Shown: positions 16,710 through 26,978 of the stretch, one piece after another
Position numbering within the stretch: position 1 is the stretch's first letter
How the letters are laid out: every line of letters begins with the position of its first letter
Origin: a bacterium
GTDB taxonomy: Bacteria > Bacteroidota > Bacteroidia > CAILMK01 > JACPUW01
Direction: 5' to 3'
NCBI GenBank assembly: GCA_016124515.1
Contig: WGNN01000036.1
Coordinates: 1 to 45,227, forward strand
DNA: 45,227 bases
Made by a program: the position numbers and the translations under genes
Notes under the pieces: model-generated
The model's input: the letters and a program-made list of their open reading frames with translations, nothing else
Told to the model about the DNA's origin: nothing
The model's database searches: none

Positions 16710-19121
16710 TCAAAATTTATAATTATATCCAAGCCTTATGACCTGTGTTTCGTAATAGTCAGAACTGTTGTAATGGAAGCCGTCACCGTAAATGGTTTTT
16801 GTAATGACCATGGTATTCAGCAGGTCCGTGGCATTGCCATAAATTTCCGCTTTTCCCTTCTGTACCGATTTTTTGATGCCGGCATTTAAGGTAAACCGGC
16901 GCGCCATTTTGCCTTGGGGTATAATGTCCGGTGCCAGGTAAATGGCGCTTAGTTGTATGTCAAGGCCGTTTTTACTATGCGCAACCGCGTTGAGTTTGGC
17001 GTTGCCCGATATTATTTCCTGCTGTTTAGCTGTGAATTCACGCGCCACCGGATATTTATTGAGCACTGAAAAAGCATTTATTTGGTTGTGGTAAGCGTTC
17101 ACACTCATGTTTATCGACAGCCATTTGGTGGTTTTTATGGCGTAGAGCAATTCTACACCCGTCATATAGCTTTTGCCGGCGTTTTGAAAAACCGCATAAA
17201 TAATGGTGTTTCCCGGTACGGTGCTCGAAATACGGGTGATGGTGCCATCGGTAATTTTGTGATAGGCAGCCGCATAAAAATAACCTTCTTTCAGGTTTTT
17301 TTTCAAACCCAATTCAATGGATTGGGTAAACTGTGGTTTCAGTGCCGGGTTACCCACTTTTATTATTTCGGCATCGTCGTATTTCGGAAAAATCCTGATA
17401 TCCACTTCATTGGGCCTGTCCACACGGCGGTTGTAAAAAAGCGACAATTTGGTATGGGCGCTGGCTTTGTAGGCAAACCTGAGGTTGGGAAAAGGTCTAA
17501 AATAGCTGTAGCCATTGCTTTTGTAGGTTGGGTGGTCAGGATTTACTTCATATTGTATGTTGGCATATTCTACGCGTAATCCGGCTTCCGCTTCAAATTT
17601 ATTATTTTCAAACACATAATTTCCGTAGGCGGCCGGTATGGTTTCTTTATAGTTTGCCCAGCCACCGGCGTTGCTGTCAATGGGTGAGTTGAGGCCGGGG
17701 AAAAATTGCATATTGGTGGGTATAAATCGCCGCCTCACTTTGATACCTGTTTCCAGGCGGCCATATTTCAGGGGTTTGTTATAGTCAAGCATAAAATCAC
17801 CCACATTTTCGTCAGAAAGTAATTTAAATGCATCGTGGCCGGTATAGCTTGGATAGATATTGTCAAAAAAGTACTTTTCATTTTCGCGGTGAAAAGTGTA
17901 GTTGAAGCTCGCGCTGAGCGTATGGCCGGGCTGTGCAAATTTGTGTTGCCACACTGAGGAAGCCATAATAGTGGTTTTCAACTCGTCTTCAAGAAACTGC
18001 CACAACCTTGAGCGGCTGCTTAAATCATTGTAAAAGAACGGCTCATCGCCATTGTCAAGTATTTTTTCCGATCCGTACAAGCCCGAAATCGTCACGGTAT
18101 TTCTATCGTTGGCATACCAATCAAAACCCATTTTTGATGTGAGAAACCCCGTTTTTCGGTTCCTTTTGGTTTGTTGCAAAATGGTGTTACCATCGTCGTA
18201 GTAGCGGGTTACAAATTCATTTTTGTTGAGTGTATGGGTATATAAATAGTCCGCTTGCGCAAATAAATTGATTTTCTTTTTTCTGTAGTTCACAGAGAGC
18301 GATGGATTTATTTTTGGCGTGTTTTGGTATTGTGGTCTAATGGTGGGCAGGTTTTGTTTTTTAATCCAAAGCGCACCCAATCCACCTGCTATGCCCGCTT
18401 TTCCATTAAAACCTTCTTTGTTTTCCTTTTTCAAAATTACGTTTATGATACCGCCGTTTCCGTTGGCGTCATATTTAGCCGAGGGGTTATTTATTATTTC
18501 AATGCGCTCTATGGCCGATGCCGGAATGTTGTCTAATCCACCCTGTGCGTTGAATCCGGTGAGCGCGGTTTGTTTGCCGTCAATCAGGATCATAATGTTG
18601 CTGTTGCCCCGCAGCAAAACCTTGCCGTTGTCTATGGTTACGCCGGGTAAGTTGCTCATAGCCTGCAACAAAGAACCACCACTTTGACTGATGTTGTCGG
18701 CTACGGTATAGGTCTTTTTATCCATTTTAGCGCTTACTACATCGCGTTTTTCCGTCACCACAATTTCGCCCAGTTCATTGGTCTTTGCCATCAGTTCAAT
18801 TTGGCCCAAATCGAGGTAAGGACTTAGTTTTCCCACAAAAAATGGCAGGTATTTGTTTTGATAACCGATGTATGATACCCGTAGAATATAATTTCCCGAA
18901 GCCAAATTTTCTACCGTAAAATAGCCTTCTTCGGTGCTTAGGGTGCCGGTAATAAAGGTGCTGTCGGCAGCAGTAAGAAGCACCACATTCGCAAAAAGAA
19001 TGGCTTCTTTCAATTCAGCATCCACCACTTTGCCCGATAGGGTAGTGCCAGACTTTTCTTGCGAAAACAGGTTCAGGAACATGCAAATTCCTAAACCTGT
19101 AAACATCATTTTTTTAAACAT
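16710..19121 (-). CDS. TonB-dependent receptor-like outer membrane beta-barrel protein
   Basis: Carboxypeptidase-regulatory-like N-domain (GTTLSGKVVDAELKEAILFANVVL), plug (SNIMILIDGKQTALTG), long barrel, terminal GYNYKF. Confidence 0.88.
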   Translation of the reverse strand: MFKKMMFTGLGICMFLNLFSQEKSGTTLSGKVVDAELKEAILFANVVLLTAADSTFITGTLSTEEGYFTVENLASGNYILRVSYIGYQNKYLPFFVGKLSPYLDLGQIELMAKTNELGEIVVTEKRDVVSAKMDKKTYTVADNISQSGGSLLQAMSNLPGVTIDNGKVLLRGNSNIMILIDGKQTALTGFNAQGGLDNIPASAIERIEIINNPSAKYDANGNGGIINVILKKENKEGFNGKAGIAGGLGALWIKKQNLPTIRPQYQNTPKINPSLSVNYRKKKINLFAQADYLYTHTLNKNEFVTRYYDDGNTILQQTKRNRKTGFLTSKMGFDWYANDRNTVTISGLYGSEKILDNGDEPFFYNDLSSRSRLWQFLEDELKTTIMASSVWQHKFAQPGHTLSASFNYTFHRENEKYFFDNIYPSYTGHDAFKLLSDENVGDFMLDYNKPLKYGRLETGIKVRRRFIPTNMQFFPGLNSPIDSNAGGWANYKETIPAAYGNYVFENNKFEAEAGLRVEYANIQYEVNPDHPTYKSNGYSYFRPFPNLRFAYKASAHTKLSLFYNRRVDRPNEVDIRIFPKYDDAEIIKVGNPALKPQFTQSIELGLKKNLKEGYFYAAAYHKITDGTITRISSTVPGNTIIYAVFQNAGKSYMTGVELLYAIKTTKWLSINMSVNAYHNQINAFSVLNKYPVAREFTAKQQEIISGNAKLNAVAHSKNGLDIQLSAIYLAPDIIPQGKMARRFTLNAGIKKSVQKGKAEIYGNATDLLNTMVITKTIYGDGFHYNSSDYYETQVIRLGYNYKF

Positions 19122-19136
19122 AAATTGGTTTTGCCT

Positions 19137-19586
19137 TTAGTCTTCCCCTTCGGTTTCTTTTTCTATTTTCAACACATTGCCTTCTGTGTCTATTACAATT
19201 TCCATGTTATGCTCGCCATCTTCTACAACGAATTCATAACGTTTTCCTTCGGGTTTTTCAGCAATTTCCACTTCTTCAATATCATAATTTTCGCCGGCGG
19301 TTTGCAGTGCGTCCATTACTACTTGGGGTACGTCTTCCACGGCTACTTCCCACTCAGTTTCCATCCATTCGCCATTTTCGCTAAAGTTGGCTGAGTATTC
19401 CTGTCCGTTCATGGTAAACTCGGCTTCCCATTCGTTGTCATCTTCTTTGTCCCATTTCACTTGGGTGGCATTTGAAAATTTTGTGCTAAAAGCATCTGTG
19501 ATTTTTTTATCAGGTTTGGCTCCGTTGTCGCAGGCGGTAGCCATAAGCGCGGTGGCAAAAAGTGCTGTTGCAATTTGTAGTTTCAT
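19137..19586 (-). CDS. PepSY-like domain lipoprotein
   Basis: MKLQIATALFATALMATACDN signal; duplicated VKWDKEDDNEWEAEF / YEFVVEDGEHNMEIVIDTEGNVL modules. Confidence 0.8.
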   Translation of the reverse strand: MKLQIATALFATALMATACDNGAKPDKKITDAFSTKFSNATQVKWDKEDDNEWEAEFTMNGQEYSANFSENGEWMETEWEVAVEDVPQVVMDALQTAGENYDIEEVEIAEKPEGKRYEFVVEDGEHNMEIVIDTEGNVLKIEKETEGED

Positions 19587-19641
19587 GTTATTTTTATTTG
19601 GGTTCAAAAGTGCCATGCAATTTTGAAGAAATCTTGAATTT

Positions 19642-20925
19642 TCAAAAGTTCACACTAAATTGATGTTGGTTTTTGCCAAAATGATAGTACACCTGCCAAT
19701 TATACTTGTTGCATATCTCCTTTACTATGGCAAGGCCAAGTCCGCTGTTGGTGTTTTGTTTGCTGTGTATGCTGAAACGTTTAAAAATAGTTTCGGTGTT
19801 CAGGGCTTCATCACCGTAGTTTTTTACCGTCAGCGTGCCGCTTTTCAGACTTATATCCACTGTTTCGCCTTTTTTACCATGTTTCACCGCGTTGGTCATC
19901 AGGTTGCTCACCATGCTTTCAAACAGAAATTTATTGCATTGTACCATGCAGTTTGCTTCTATTTCGGTGTGCAGAATATTATTATTGGCGTGTGCTATTT
20001 CGGTAAAGTAGTCCAGCAATTCTTCAAGTGATGCACTCACATCAAGGCTTACTTCATCGGCAAATTGGTTGTTTTCAATTTTTGCCAGCAACAACAGGTT
20101 CTTATTTATTCTTATAATGCGGTTCAGTGGCACATTCAATTCAGCCAATTCCGGACCCATTGCAGCCAATAGTTTGTCGTTTTGGTACCATTGGTCTATT
20201 TTGGCTTTAAGTATGGCAATGGGCGTTTGCAGCTCGTGCGATGCGTTTTCTACAAATCGACGCTGCTGTTTGTAGCTTTCAACATTTTGGCTGATTAGTT
20301 TTTCAAGCGAATGGTTGAGCTCTTCAAATTCTTCAATAGGAACCTTGTCAAATCCTATGGTTTCGTGGGTTTCAATATTGAATTGCCTGATGCGTTCCAA
20401 GGTGTTGTAAAAGGGCTGCCATATTATTTTTGATATTTTTCGGTTGAGCAACAAAAAGCCCAACACGAGAAAAACAAAGAAAATCAGGGTTACAAATCCA
20501 ATTCCCAATATGGTTTCATCAGCTTCTTCTACATTGGTTTCAATGGATATTTTATAAATTTTATTCCCGATTTGCACCGGCGAGGTAAGCAACCTGAACC
20601 TGTCGGACTCCTGCGGATTGCTGTAAGTGCTTGGTTTAAAGAGTGTAAAAGTACTGTCTGATTGCCCTTCAAACCGGCGGTATTGGCCAAATTCTATGCC
20701 CGGCATGATATTATTCCATATTTGTATCAGGCTGTCTGCTGACTCAAGTTGTGGATGTTCGCTAAGGTTCTTTTTTATTTTTTTCAGGGTAATTTCATTG
20801 TGCTCATCCAACTCATTGAGCCAAATATAATCTACAATATAATAATAGACCGGTACACTCAGCAGCAGGATAACCAATGCATATATACTGAAATATTTTA
20901 GGGGTTTGTCTAATAGTTTACTCAT
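19642..20925 (-). CDS. Two-component sensor histidine kinase
   Basis: Two TM segments, H-box RRFVENASHELQTPIA, GLGLAIVKEICNKYNW. Confidence 0.92.
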   Translation of the reverse strand: MSKLLDKPLKYFSIYALVILLLSVPVYYYIVDYIWLNELDEHNEITLKKIKKNLSEHPQLESADSLIQIWNNIMPGIEFGQYRRFEGQSDSTFTLFKPSTYSNPQESDRFRLLTSPVQIGNKIYKISIETNVEEADETILGIGFVTLIFFVFLVLGFLLLNRKISKIIWQPFYNTLERIRQFNIETHETIGFDKVPIEEFEELNHSLEKLISQNVESYKQQRRFVENASHELQTPIAILKAKIDQWYQNDKLLAAMGPELAELNVPLNRIIRINKNLLLLAKIENNQFADEVSLDVSASLEELLDYFTEIAHANNNILHTEIEANCMVQCNKFLFESMVSNLMTNAVKHGKKGETVDISLKSGTLTVKNYGDEALNTETIFKRFSIHSKQNTNSGLGLAIVKEICNKYNWQVYYHFGKNQHQFSVNF

Positions 20926-21596
20926 ACATTCCATTTATATCCGCTGCCATACACCGTGTGCAAATAATTTTCGCATCCCGCAGCCTTTAGTTTTTTCTTT
21001 AAATTCTTTACATGCGCATATACAAAATCGTGGTTGTCGAGCAGGTCGGCAAAATCGCCCGAAAGATGTTCGGCAAGGGCACTTTTTGAGATTACCCGGT
21101 TTTTGTTGGCTATAAAATACAAGAGCAGATTGTATTCTTTTTTGGTAAGCGGTACTTCCGTATCGTCCACCTTCACGGTTTTGGAGAGCAGGTCTATTTG
21201 CAGCTCATTTATGATTAATTGGTCGTTGTTTTCGTATTGTTTTCGCCTTATTATAGAATGGATACGCGCTTTTAATTCGGGCAGATGAAAAGGCTTTGCC
21301 AGATAATCATCGGCACCCAGGTTCAGTCCGGTTATTTTATCTTCCAGCGAATTTTTTGCCGAAATGATAATAACGCCCGTTTCCTTGTTTTCCTGCCTGA
21401 TGTGTTGCAGCAAGTCCATGCCATTGCCGCCGGGCAGCATCAGGTCGAGCAACACGCAATTGTATTGGTAAATCCCCAATTTTTCGTAGGCCGCATCATA
21501 GGTTTCGGCCACCTCGCACAGGTAGTTTTCATCGCTCAGATAAGCGGCAATTGACTGTGCCAGTGCGGGTTCATCTTCAACTATCAGCAGTTTCAT
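20922..21596 (-). CDS. OmpR-family response regulator
   Basis: MKLLIVEDEPALAQ, CVLLDLMLPGGNG, LGADDYLAKPF, C-term winged helix VYAHVKNLKKKL..YGSGYKW. Confidence 0.94.
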   Translation of the reverse strand: MKLLIVEDEPALAQSIAAYLSDENYLCEVAETYDAAYEKLGIYQYNCVLLDLMLPGGNGMDLLQHIRQENKETGVIIISAKNSLEDKITGLNLGADDYLAKPFHLPELKARIHSIIRRKQYENNDQLIINELQIDLLSKTVKVDDTEVPLTKKEYNLLLYFIANKNRVISKSALAEHLSGDFADLLDNHDFVYAHVKNLKKKLKAAGCENYLHTVYGSGYKWNV

Positions 21597-21725
21597 ACGC
21601 CAAAGGTAAGGTGGCAATTCTGTAGAAATTTTGAAGAAGCAAGCTATTAGATAGAACGGCGTTGCCTGCGCAGACATGTTAAAATCCACTCAAGCTTTTA
21701 ATTATTAGCGAAAGCAACAAACACT

Positions 21726-22604
21726 TCAATACAAGAACAAACCCATTACCTTCATCACCACAAAAGCCAATGAGGTGCAAACAGACGACAACTTATTCAT
21801 AGTCATGGTGCTGGAAAAGTTAGCGGCACTCGCATCATTTGCTACGCGGCGAAACCATTGGTTGAAGTAAAACAAGACCGGCAACATAAACAAGGCAAAT
21901 ACGCCCAGCAGGGCCAATTTGTGGCTATGATAAAGGGTCAAGGCCAGAAGAATACTTGCCAGCGCAAAGGCAAATCCTGAAAAAATAAAAGTGCCTTTTA
22001 AACCCAATTTCAGACTCAGCGTTTGGTCGCCGCGCTGTTGGTCTTCGCGGTGTTGGTAGATTTGGGTAATAGGGTAGGAGCCCGCCAAAAACAAGCTCGC
22101 CACCAAGGCCAGCAAACAGTTGTCGAGCGAAAAATCGAGCTGATGGCTGATGCCGAGTTGCACGGCAAAATACATGAAGGCGCCCTGAAAAACCACCACG
22201 GATAGGGTGCTGAGCAGCGGATATTTTTTGAGGCGGATGGGCGGCCAACTGTAGGCTTTTGAAACTAACATGTAGCCAACAATCGCAATTCCGAATTTAA
22301 TATCAACAAATGCCGAAAGTGCAACGGATAGAAAATCAAATAGATAGATAAGCCACAATAAATTTTTGCTCACCGCAGGTGGTTTCTCCAAACCGCCAAT
22401 GCTGCCTTCATCCTTGTCAAAATACGAGTTGAAACCGTTGCTTGCAGGATAGACCAACAAATGCACAATGGCAAATACCCACAAGGCATCAAGCGCAGTG
22501 TCAGTATTAATGGCTACATTGAGCAATGCAAACCAAAAAACCGGCATTAAGAACACCGAAAATGGAATGCGTAACAAGATAACAGCATTTGTAAACCCTG
22601 ACAT
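21726..22604 (-). CDS. UbiA-family prenyltransferase
   Basis: NGFNSYFDKDEG and HREDQQRGDQT Asp-rich motifs, about 8-9 TM segments. Confidence 0.85.
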   Translation of the reverse strand: MSGFTNAVILLRIPFSVFLMPVFWFALLNVAINTDTALDALWVFAIVHLLVYPASNGFNSYFDKDEGSIGGLEKPPAVSKNLLWLIYLFDFLSVALSAFVDIKFGIAIVGYMLVSKAYSWPPIRLKKYPLLSTLSVVVFQGAFMYFAVQLGISHQLDFSLDNCLLALVASLFLAGSYPITQIYQHREDQQRGDQTLSLKLGLKGTFIFSGFAFALASILLALTLYHSHKLALLGVFALFMLPVLFYFNQWFRRVANDASAANFSSTMTMNKLSSVCTSLAFVVMKVMGLFLY

Positions 22605-22713
22605 AATATCTGATATTGAAATTTTTAAAATATTTGCGCAAATACGTTGATAATCATAAAGTTTTGGCCACAAACATCCACTTTTTTCAAGCGACACAAA
22701 CAACCTATTCTAT

Positions 22714-23796
22714 ATGAGCTACATCACTTCTGTGGGCACGGCTTTGCCAATTTACCAATACAGGCAAGAAGAAATAGCCAATTTTATGAGAGATTACCTG
22801 GGGGCTGATGAGCGAATAGACCGCATGTTGCGCATTTTGTATGCCAAATCGGCTATTGACCAACGTTATAGTGTGCTGCCCGATTTTTCGCTGCGTTACC
22901 CAAACCATTTGCTATTCAATGGATTACAGGCGCATTTGGGCAAGCGCATGCAGTTGTTTGGCGAAGAAGCACCCGAATTGGCCCTTAAGGCGGCGGTAAA
23001 TGCCATGCACGATGTGGAAATTAAATCCATTACCCACCTCATCACCGTGAGTTGTACCGGCATGTCGGCACCGGGGCTCGAAATTCAGTTGCAACAAAAA
23101 CTGGGTCTCAGCGATGATGTAATCCGCTTGTCGGTCAATTTTATGGGATGTTACGCCGCTTTTCACGCCTTGCGTATTGCCGATAGCCTTTGTCGCTCAG
23201 AGCATAATGCGCGTGTGCTCATAGTTTGCGTGGAGTTGTGCTCCATACATTTTTTGAAAAATACCAGCGAAGACAACCTGCGCGCCAATGCCTTGTTTGC
23301 CGATGGAGCGGCGGCTATTATAGTTAGCAGTAAAACCTTGCAGCCCGTAAAATGGGAAATAAAACGATTTTTTAGCCGCCTGATGCCCAAGGGACAAAAT
23401 GAAATGGCCTGGGAAATTGGCGATGATGCGTTTAAAATGAAACTCACTTCATACATTCCTGAATTGGTGAAAGAAGGTGTAAAACCACTTATTGAAGGCT
23501 GTATGCAAGCCGCAAGTCTCGAAAAAGAAGACATCAACCACTGGGCCATTCATCCGGGGGGCGTTAAAATTCTCAATGCGGTGGAAGAAGTGATGCAGCT
23601 TGATGCACAGGCACTTGATATACCACGAAATATTTTGCGTCAGTACGGAAATATGTCATCGCCCACCATCATTTTTGTGCTCAAAGAATTGTGGGATGCG
23701 CGCTTCAATGGCCGCGACGACCTGATTTTTGCAGCTGGATTTGGCCCCGGTCTCACCTTGGAATCATGCCTTATTGAACAAACCTCGCCACATTGA
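22714..23796 (+). CDS. Type III polyketide synthase (chalcone/stilbene synthase family)
   Basis: LITVSCTGMSAPGLEIQL, RLSVNFMGCYAAFHAL catalytic Cys, HPGGVKIL, YGNMSSPTI, GFGPGLTLE. Confidence 0.94.
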   Translation: MSYITSVGTALPIYQYRQEEIANFMRDYLGADERIDRMLRILYAKSAIDQRYSVLPDFSLRYPNHLLFNGLQAHLGKRMQLFGEEAPELALKAAVNAMHDVEIKSITHLITVSCTGMSAPGLEIQLQQKLGLSDDVIRLSVNFMGCYAAFHALRIADSLCRSEHNARVLIVCVELCSIHFLKNTSEDNLRANALFADGAAAIIVSSKTLQPVKWEIKRFFSRLMPKGQNEMAWEIGDDAFKMKLTSYIPELVKEGVKPLIEGCMQAASLEKEDINHWAIHPGGVKILNAVEEVMQLDAQALDIPRNILRQYGNMSSPTIIFVLKELWDARFNGRDDLIFAAGFGPGLTLESCLIEQTSPH

Positions 23797-24497
23797 TCAA
23801 CCTCACAAAACGTTCGCAACAAACCGAATTATTAGATTCAGGAAAATATACAGCGGACGAACTGCATAGAAACCTGTATGAGTTGGAACTAATAAACCGC
23901 TACCTTGGCGGCGCAGGCGCAACTTGCCGCGTGCTGAAAAAATTATTTAAATCGGAAAATAAAACCTGGAAAATAATAGACATTGGTTGCGGAGGTGGCG
24001 ATATGTTGCGGGCCATATACCGCTTGGCTGATAAAATGCAGGTGCAGGTGGAACTTACTGGCCTTGACCTTTTGCCCGAAGCCATCAAGTACGCCGAACA
24101 AAAATCAGCGGGTTTGCCAATTAATTATATCTGTGCTGATTTTAACAGCTTGGAACACAGGGAATATGATATTGCCATGAGCTCGCTTTTTTGCCACCAT
24201 TTGTATGGAACTGATTTGCGCAAATTGTTGAGGGTAAAATCCCAAATCGCCTCCTATTGGATGATTAACGATTTGCACCGACACGTGCTGGCCTATTATA
24301 GTATCAAATGGCTTACGGCATTTTTTTCAAAAAGCAGGTTGGTCAAAAATGACGCCTGTCTCTCCGTTGCCCGCAGTTTCAGACGGCACGATTGGCACAC
24401 GCTCATGCAAGAATTATCTTTTACGAACTACAAAATTTCGTGGCATTGGGCCTTCAGGTGGGTGGTTTTTGCAAAGAGCGAGGGAATAATCAATTGA
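23793..24497 (+). CDS. Class I SAM-dependent methyltransferase
   Basis: IIDIGCGGGDMLRAIYRLA motif I; TTG start overlapping PKS stop. Confidence 0.88.
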   Translation: MINLTKRSQQTELLDSGKYTADELHRNLYELELINRYLGGAGATCRVLKKLFKSENKTWKIIDIGCGGGDMLRAIYRLADKMQVQVELTGLDLLPEAIKYAEQKSAGLPINYICADFNSLEHREYDIAMSSLFCHHLYGTDLRKLLRVKSQIASYWMINDLHRHVLAYYSIKWLTAFFSKSRLVKNDACLSVARSFRRHDWHTLMQELSFTNYKISWHWAFRWVVFAKSEGIIN

Positions 24498-24634
24498 AGT
24501 TTTGGGGGCTAAAAGCTATCTTACCTTAATACATCAAGAATTATCCTGACATTGTCCCAACTAAATGATTGGCCTTTTATCGCAGTCACCACATATTTGC
24601 ATGCAAAGCAGTTGAGCTGTTTTATTAATATATT

Positions 24635-25765
24635 ATGAGTCAATACGATACCGGAATTATTGGTGGTGGTCTTGCCGGACTTGCGGCGGCCATCATCCTG
24701 TCGCAAAAGGGTAAGTCTGTGGTGCTTTTTGAGAAAAACCATTATCCTTTTCACAAAGTTTGCGGCGAATACCTTTCCAATGAAAGCAAGCCTTTTTTGC
24801 AACAAATTGGCCTGCCGCTCCGTGAAATTGAACCTGCAGAAATAAACCAATTCCTGCTACACCACCACAGCGGCAGGCAACTGCAGGTAAAGCTTCAGCA
24901 AGGCGGAATGGGCATCAGCCGCTATTGGCTCGATGATAAAATGGCCGACCTCGCACTTGCTCACGGTACCGTTTTGCTGCAAGGCGAAAAAGTACATGAC
25001 GTAACATATCAGGCTGAAAATGATAATTTTAAATTGGAGGTAGCCAACGGACATTTTACCTGCAAAACAGTAATTGGTTCTTTTGGCAAAAGGAGCAATC
25101 TTGACAAACAATTGGGAACTGAACAAAAAGCCACACAAGCCGATAACAATTTTGTGGCGGTGAAATACCACCTGAAAACGGAAGTGCCTGTGCATCAGAT
25201 TGCCTTGCATTTGTTTCCACAAGGCTATGCCGGAATAAGCCGGGTGGAAGACGGAAAAACCTGCCTTTGCTACATGACCACGGCGGGTCAACTCAAAAAA
25301 TGTGGTGGAACCATTGAGGCTTTGGAACGAGAAGTTTTGTCGAAAAACGCCCTTTTGGCTGAGCATTTAAACAATTCTACGCGTTTGTTTGCCTCGCCAC
25401 TGAGCATTGCCCAAATAGCCTTAGGACCCAAAAAACAAGTAGCCAAGCACGTTTTGCTGGCCGGCGATGCTGCCGGAATGATCAGTCCGCTGAGCGGCAA
25501 TGGCATGAGCATGGCGCTGCATACCGGCAAGTTGGCAGCACAGGCCGCATTGAATTTTTTGGATGGAAAATCATCGCGCAGCCAAATGGAAACGCAGTAT
25601 CAAAAGGAATGGCGTATAAATTTCGCAACAAGGGTAGCCAATGCCTACCACTACCAAAAACTCTTTATGAATGAAAAACTTTCGCGCAACACCATCGCCG
25701 CACTAAGGTTTGCGCCATTTATTACCAAAATGCTGGTTAAATCAACCCACGGAAAGGCGTTTTGA
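24635..25765 (+). CDS. FAD-dependent oxidoreductase (geranylgeranyl-reductase-like)
   Basis: GIIGGGLAGLAAAIILSQKGKSVVLFEK; VCGEYLS; VLLAGDAAGMISPLSGNGMSMAL. Confidence 0.9.
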   Translation: MSQYDTGIIGGGLAGLAAAIILSQKGKSVVLFEKNHYPFHKVCGEYLSNESKPFLQQIGLPLREIEPAEINQFLLHHHSGRQLQVKLQQGGMGISRYWLDDKMADLALAHGTVLLQGEKVHDVTYQAENDNFKLEVANGHFTCKTVIGSFGKRSNLDKQLGTEQKATQADNNFVAVKYHLKTEVPVHQIALHLFPQGYAGISRVEDGKTCLCYMTTAGQLKKCGGTIEALEREVLSKNALLAEHLNNSTRLFASPLSIAQIALGPKKQVAKHVLLAGDAAGMISPLSGNGMSMALHTGKLAAQAALNFLDGKSSRSQMETQYQKEWRINFATRVANAYHYQKLFMNEKLSRNTIAALRFAPFITKMLVKSTHGKAF

Positions 25766-25866
25766 TGAGGAATAGAGGTGGGTTTATTATATATACCATC
25801 GTGGTTTGTTTAATTATCAAAATGAGCTAATGGTTCCATGCACCCTGATATTACTCCAATACAAAC

Positions 25867-26961
25867 CTAATCAACCGGCTTCTCAAAAACCTCTATTTCA
25901 TACAAATGCGGATAGTTTTTGCCCGTTACATAAATCGTTTTCGTAACAGGATCGTAGGCAATGCCGTTCAATACATCAATATTCACATGCATATCGTCCT
26001 TATCTAAGATATCTTTCAGGTCTATGTAGCCCAGCACTTCGCCATTTTCAGGGTTTATTCGCACAATCGTAAACACGTTGTATTCATAATAATTGGCCCA
26101 TATCTCACCTTCCACCATTTCCAGTTCATTGAGTTTGCGAACCTCGCCCATATTGTCCATTACCGCTATGGTACGCTCCACCTGAAAGGTTTGCGGATTG
26201 ATAAAACTAATTTCATTGCTGCCGTTGCTCATTACCAATTGGCCCTTATAGCTTGTAAGCCCCCAACCTTCGCCCGTGTAGCCAAAATTGCCTTTCATTT
26301 CAAAGCTTTCCAAATCATATACAAAACCTTGGTTGGCCTGCCAGGTAAGTTGGTACAGTTGCTCGTTGAGCAGCGCCAAACCTTCACCAAAAAAAGCATC
26401 ATCAAGTGCCACTTCCTGCAGTGCTTCGCCGCTTGCAATGTCTATTTTCATCAGTTTCGAAAGGCCTTTTTGTCCGGTACTTTCGTATAAAAATCCATTG
26501 TGGTACAGCAAGCCTTGCGTATAGGAATTGATGTTGTGCGGATGGGTTTTGAGCACCTTGAAACCATACTTTTTGGGTTTTGTGCCGCTCAATACTTTCA
26601 GCATGGCCAGTTTGTTTTCTTGCGCTCCGCCTTTCAGGTAGCAATTCACTATAAGCTTTACCCTGCCGGTGGGCAAAATTCCGGCTTTCAGGTAAAACGT
26701 ATCACTGCTTAAATCAATAGCTGTCAGTCTTTTATCGTTTACGAATACAATGGCCGAGTCAATTTGATCTTTGCCATTTGCCTTTACTTCAAGCACCAAG
26801 GGCAATTTGTCGCCACGCGAAACCATTTGGTTGTTTATGGGACTTTTGAGGTGGGCTATTTTGGTTTCAGCGCTTTTGTTTTGCTTATGGTTGGTCTTGT
26901 TGTCGGGCGAACAAGCTGCCCACACCACAAGGATGGCTACCAATTGGAAGAATTTTTTCAT
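25867..26961 (-). CDS. Glutaminyl-peptide cyclotransferase family
   Basis: THPHNINSYTQGLLYHNGFLYESTGQKGLSKL; ELEMVEGEIWANYYEYNVFTIVRINPENGEV; lipobox ACS. Confidence 0.88.
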   Translation of the reverse strand: MKKFFQLVAILVVWAACSPDNKTNHKQNKSAETKIAHLKSPINNQMVSRGDKLPLVLEVKANGKDQIDSAIVFVNDKRLTAIDLSSDTFYLKAGILPTGRVKLIVNCYLKGGAQENKLAMLKVLSGTKPKKYGFKVLKTHPHNINSYTQGLLYHNGFLYESTGQKGLSKLMKIDIASGEALQEVALDDAFFGEGLALLNEQLYQLTWQANQGFVYDLESFEMKGNFGYTGEGWGLTSYKGQLVMSNGSNEISFINPQTFQVERTIAVMDNMGEVRKLNELEMVEGEIWANYYEYNVFTIVRINPENGEVLGYIDLKDILDKDDMHVNIDVLNGIAYDPVTKTIYVTGKNYPHLYEIEVFEKPVD

Positions 26962-26978
26962 TTTCCGAAAATAAGGGC

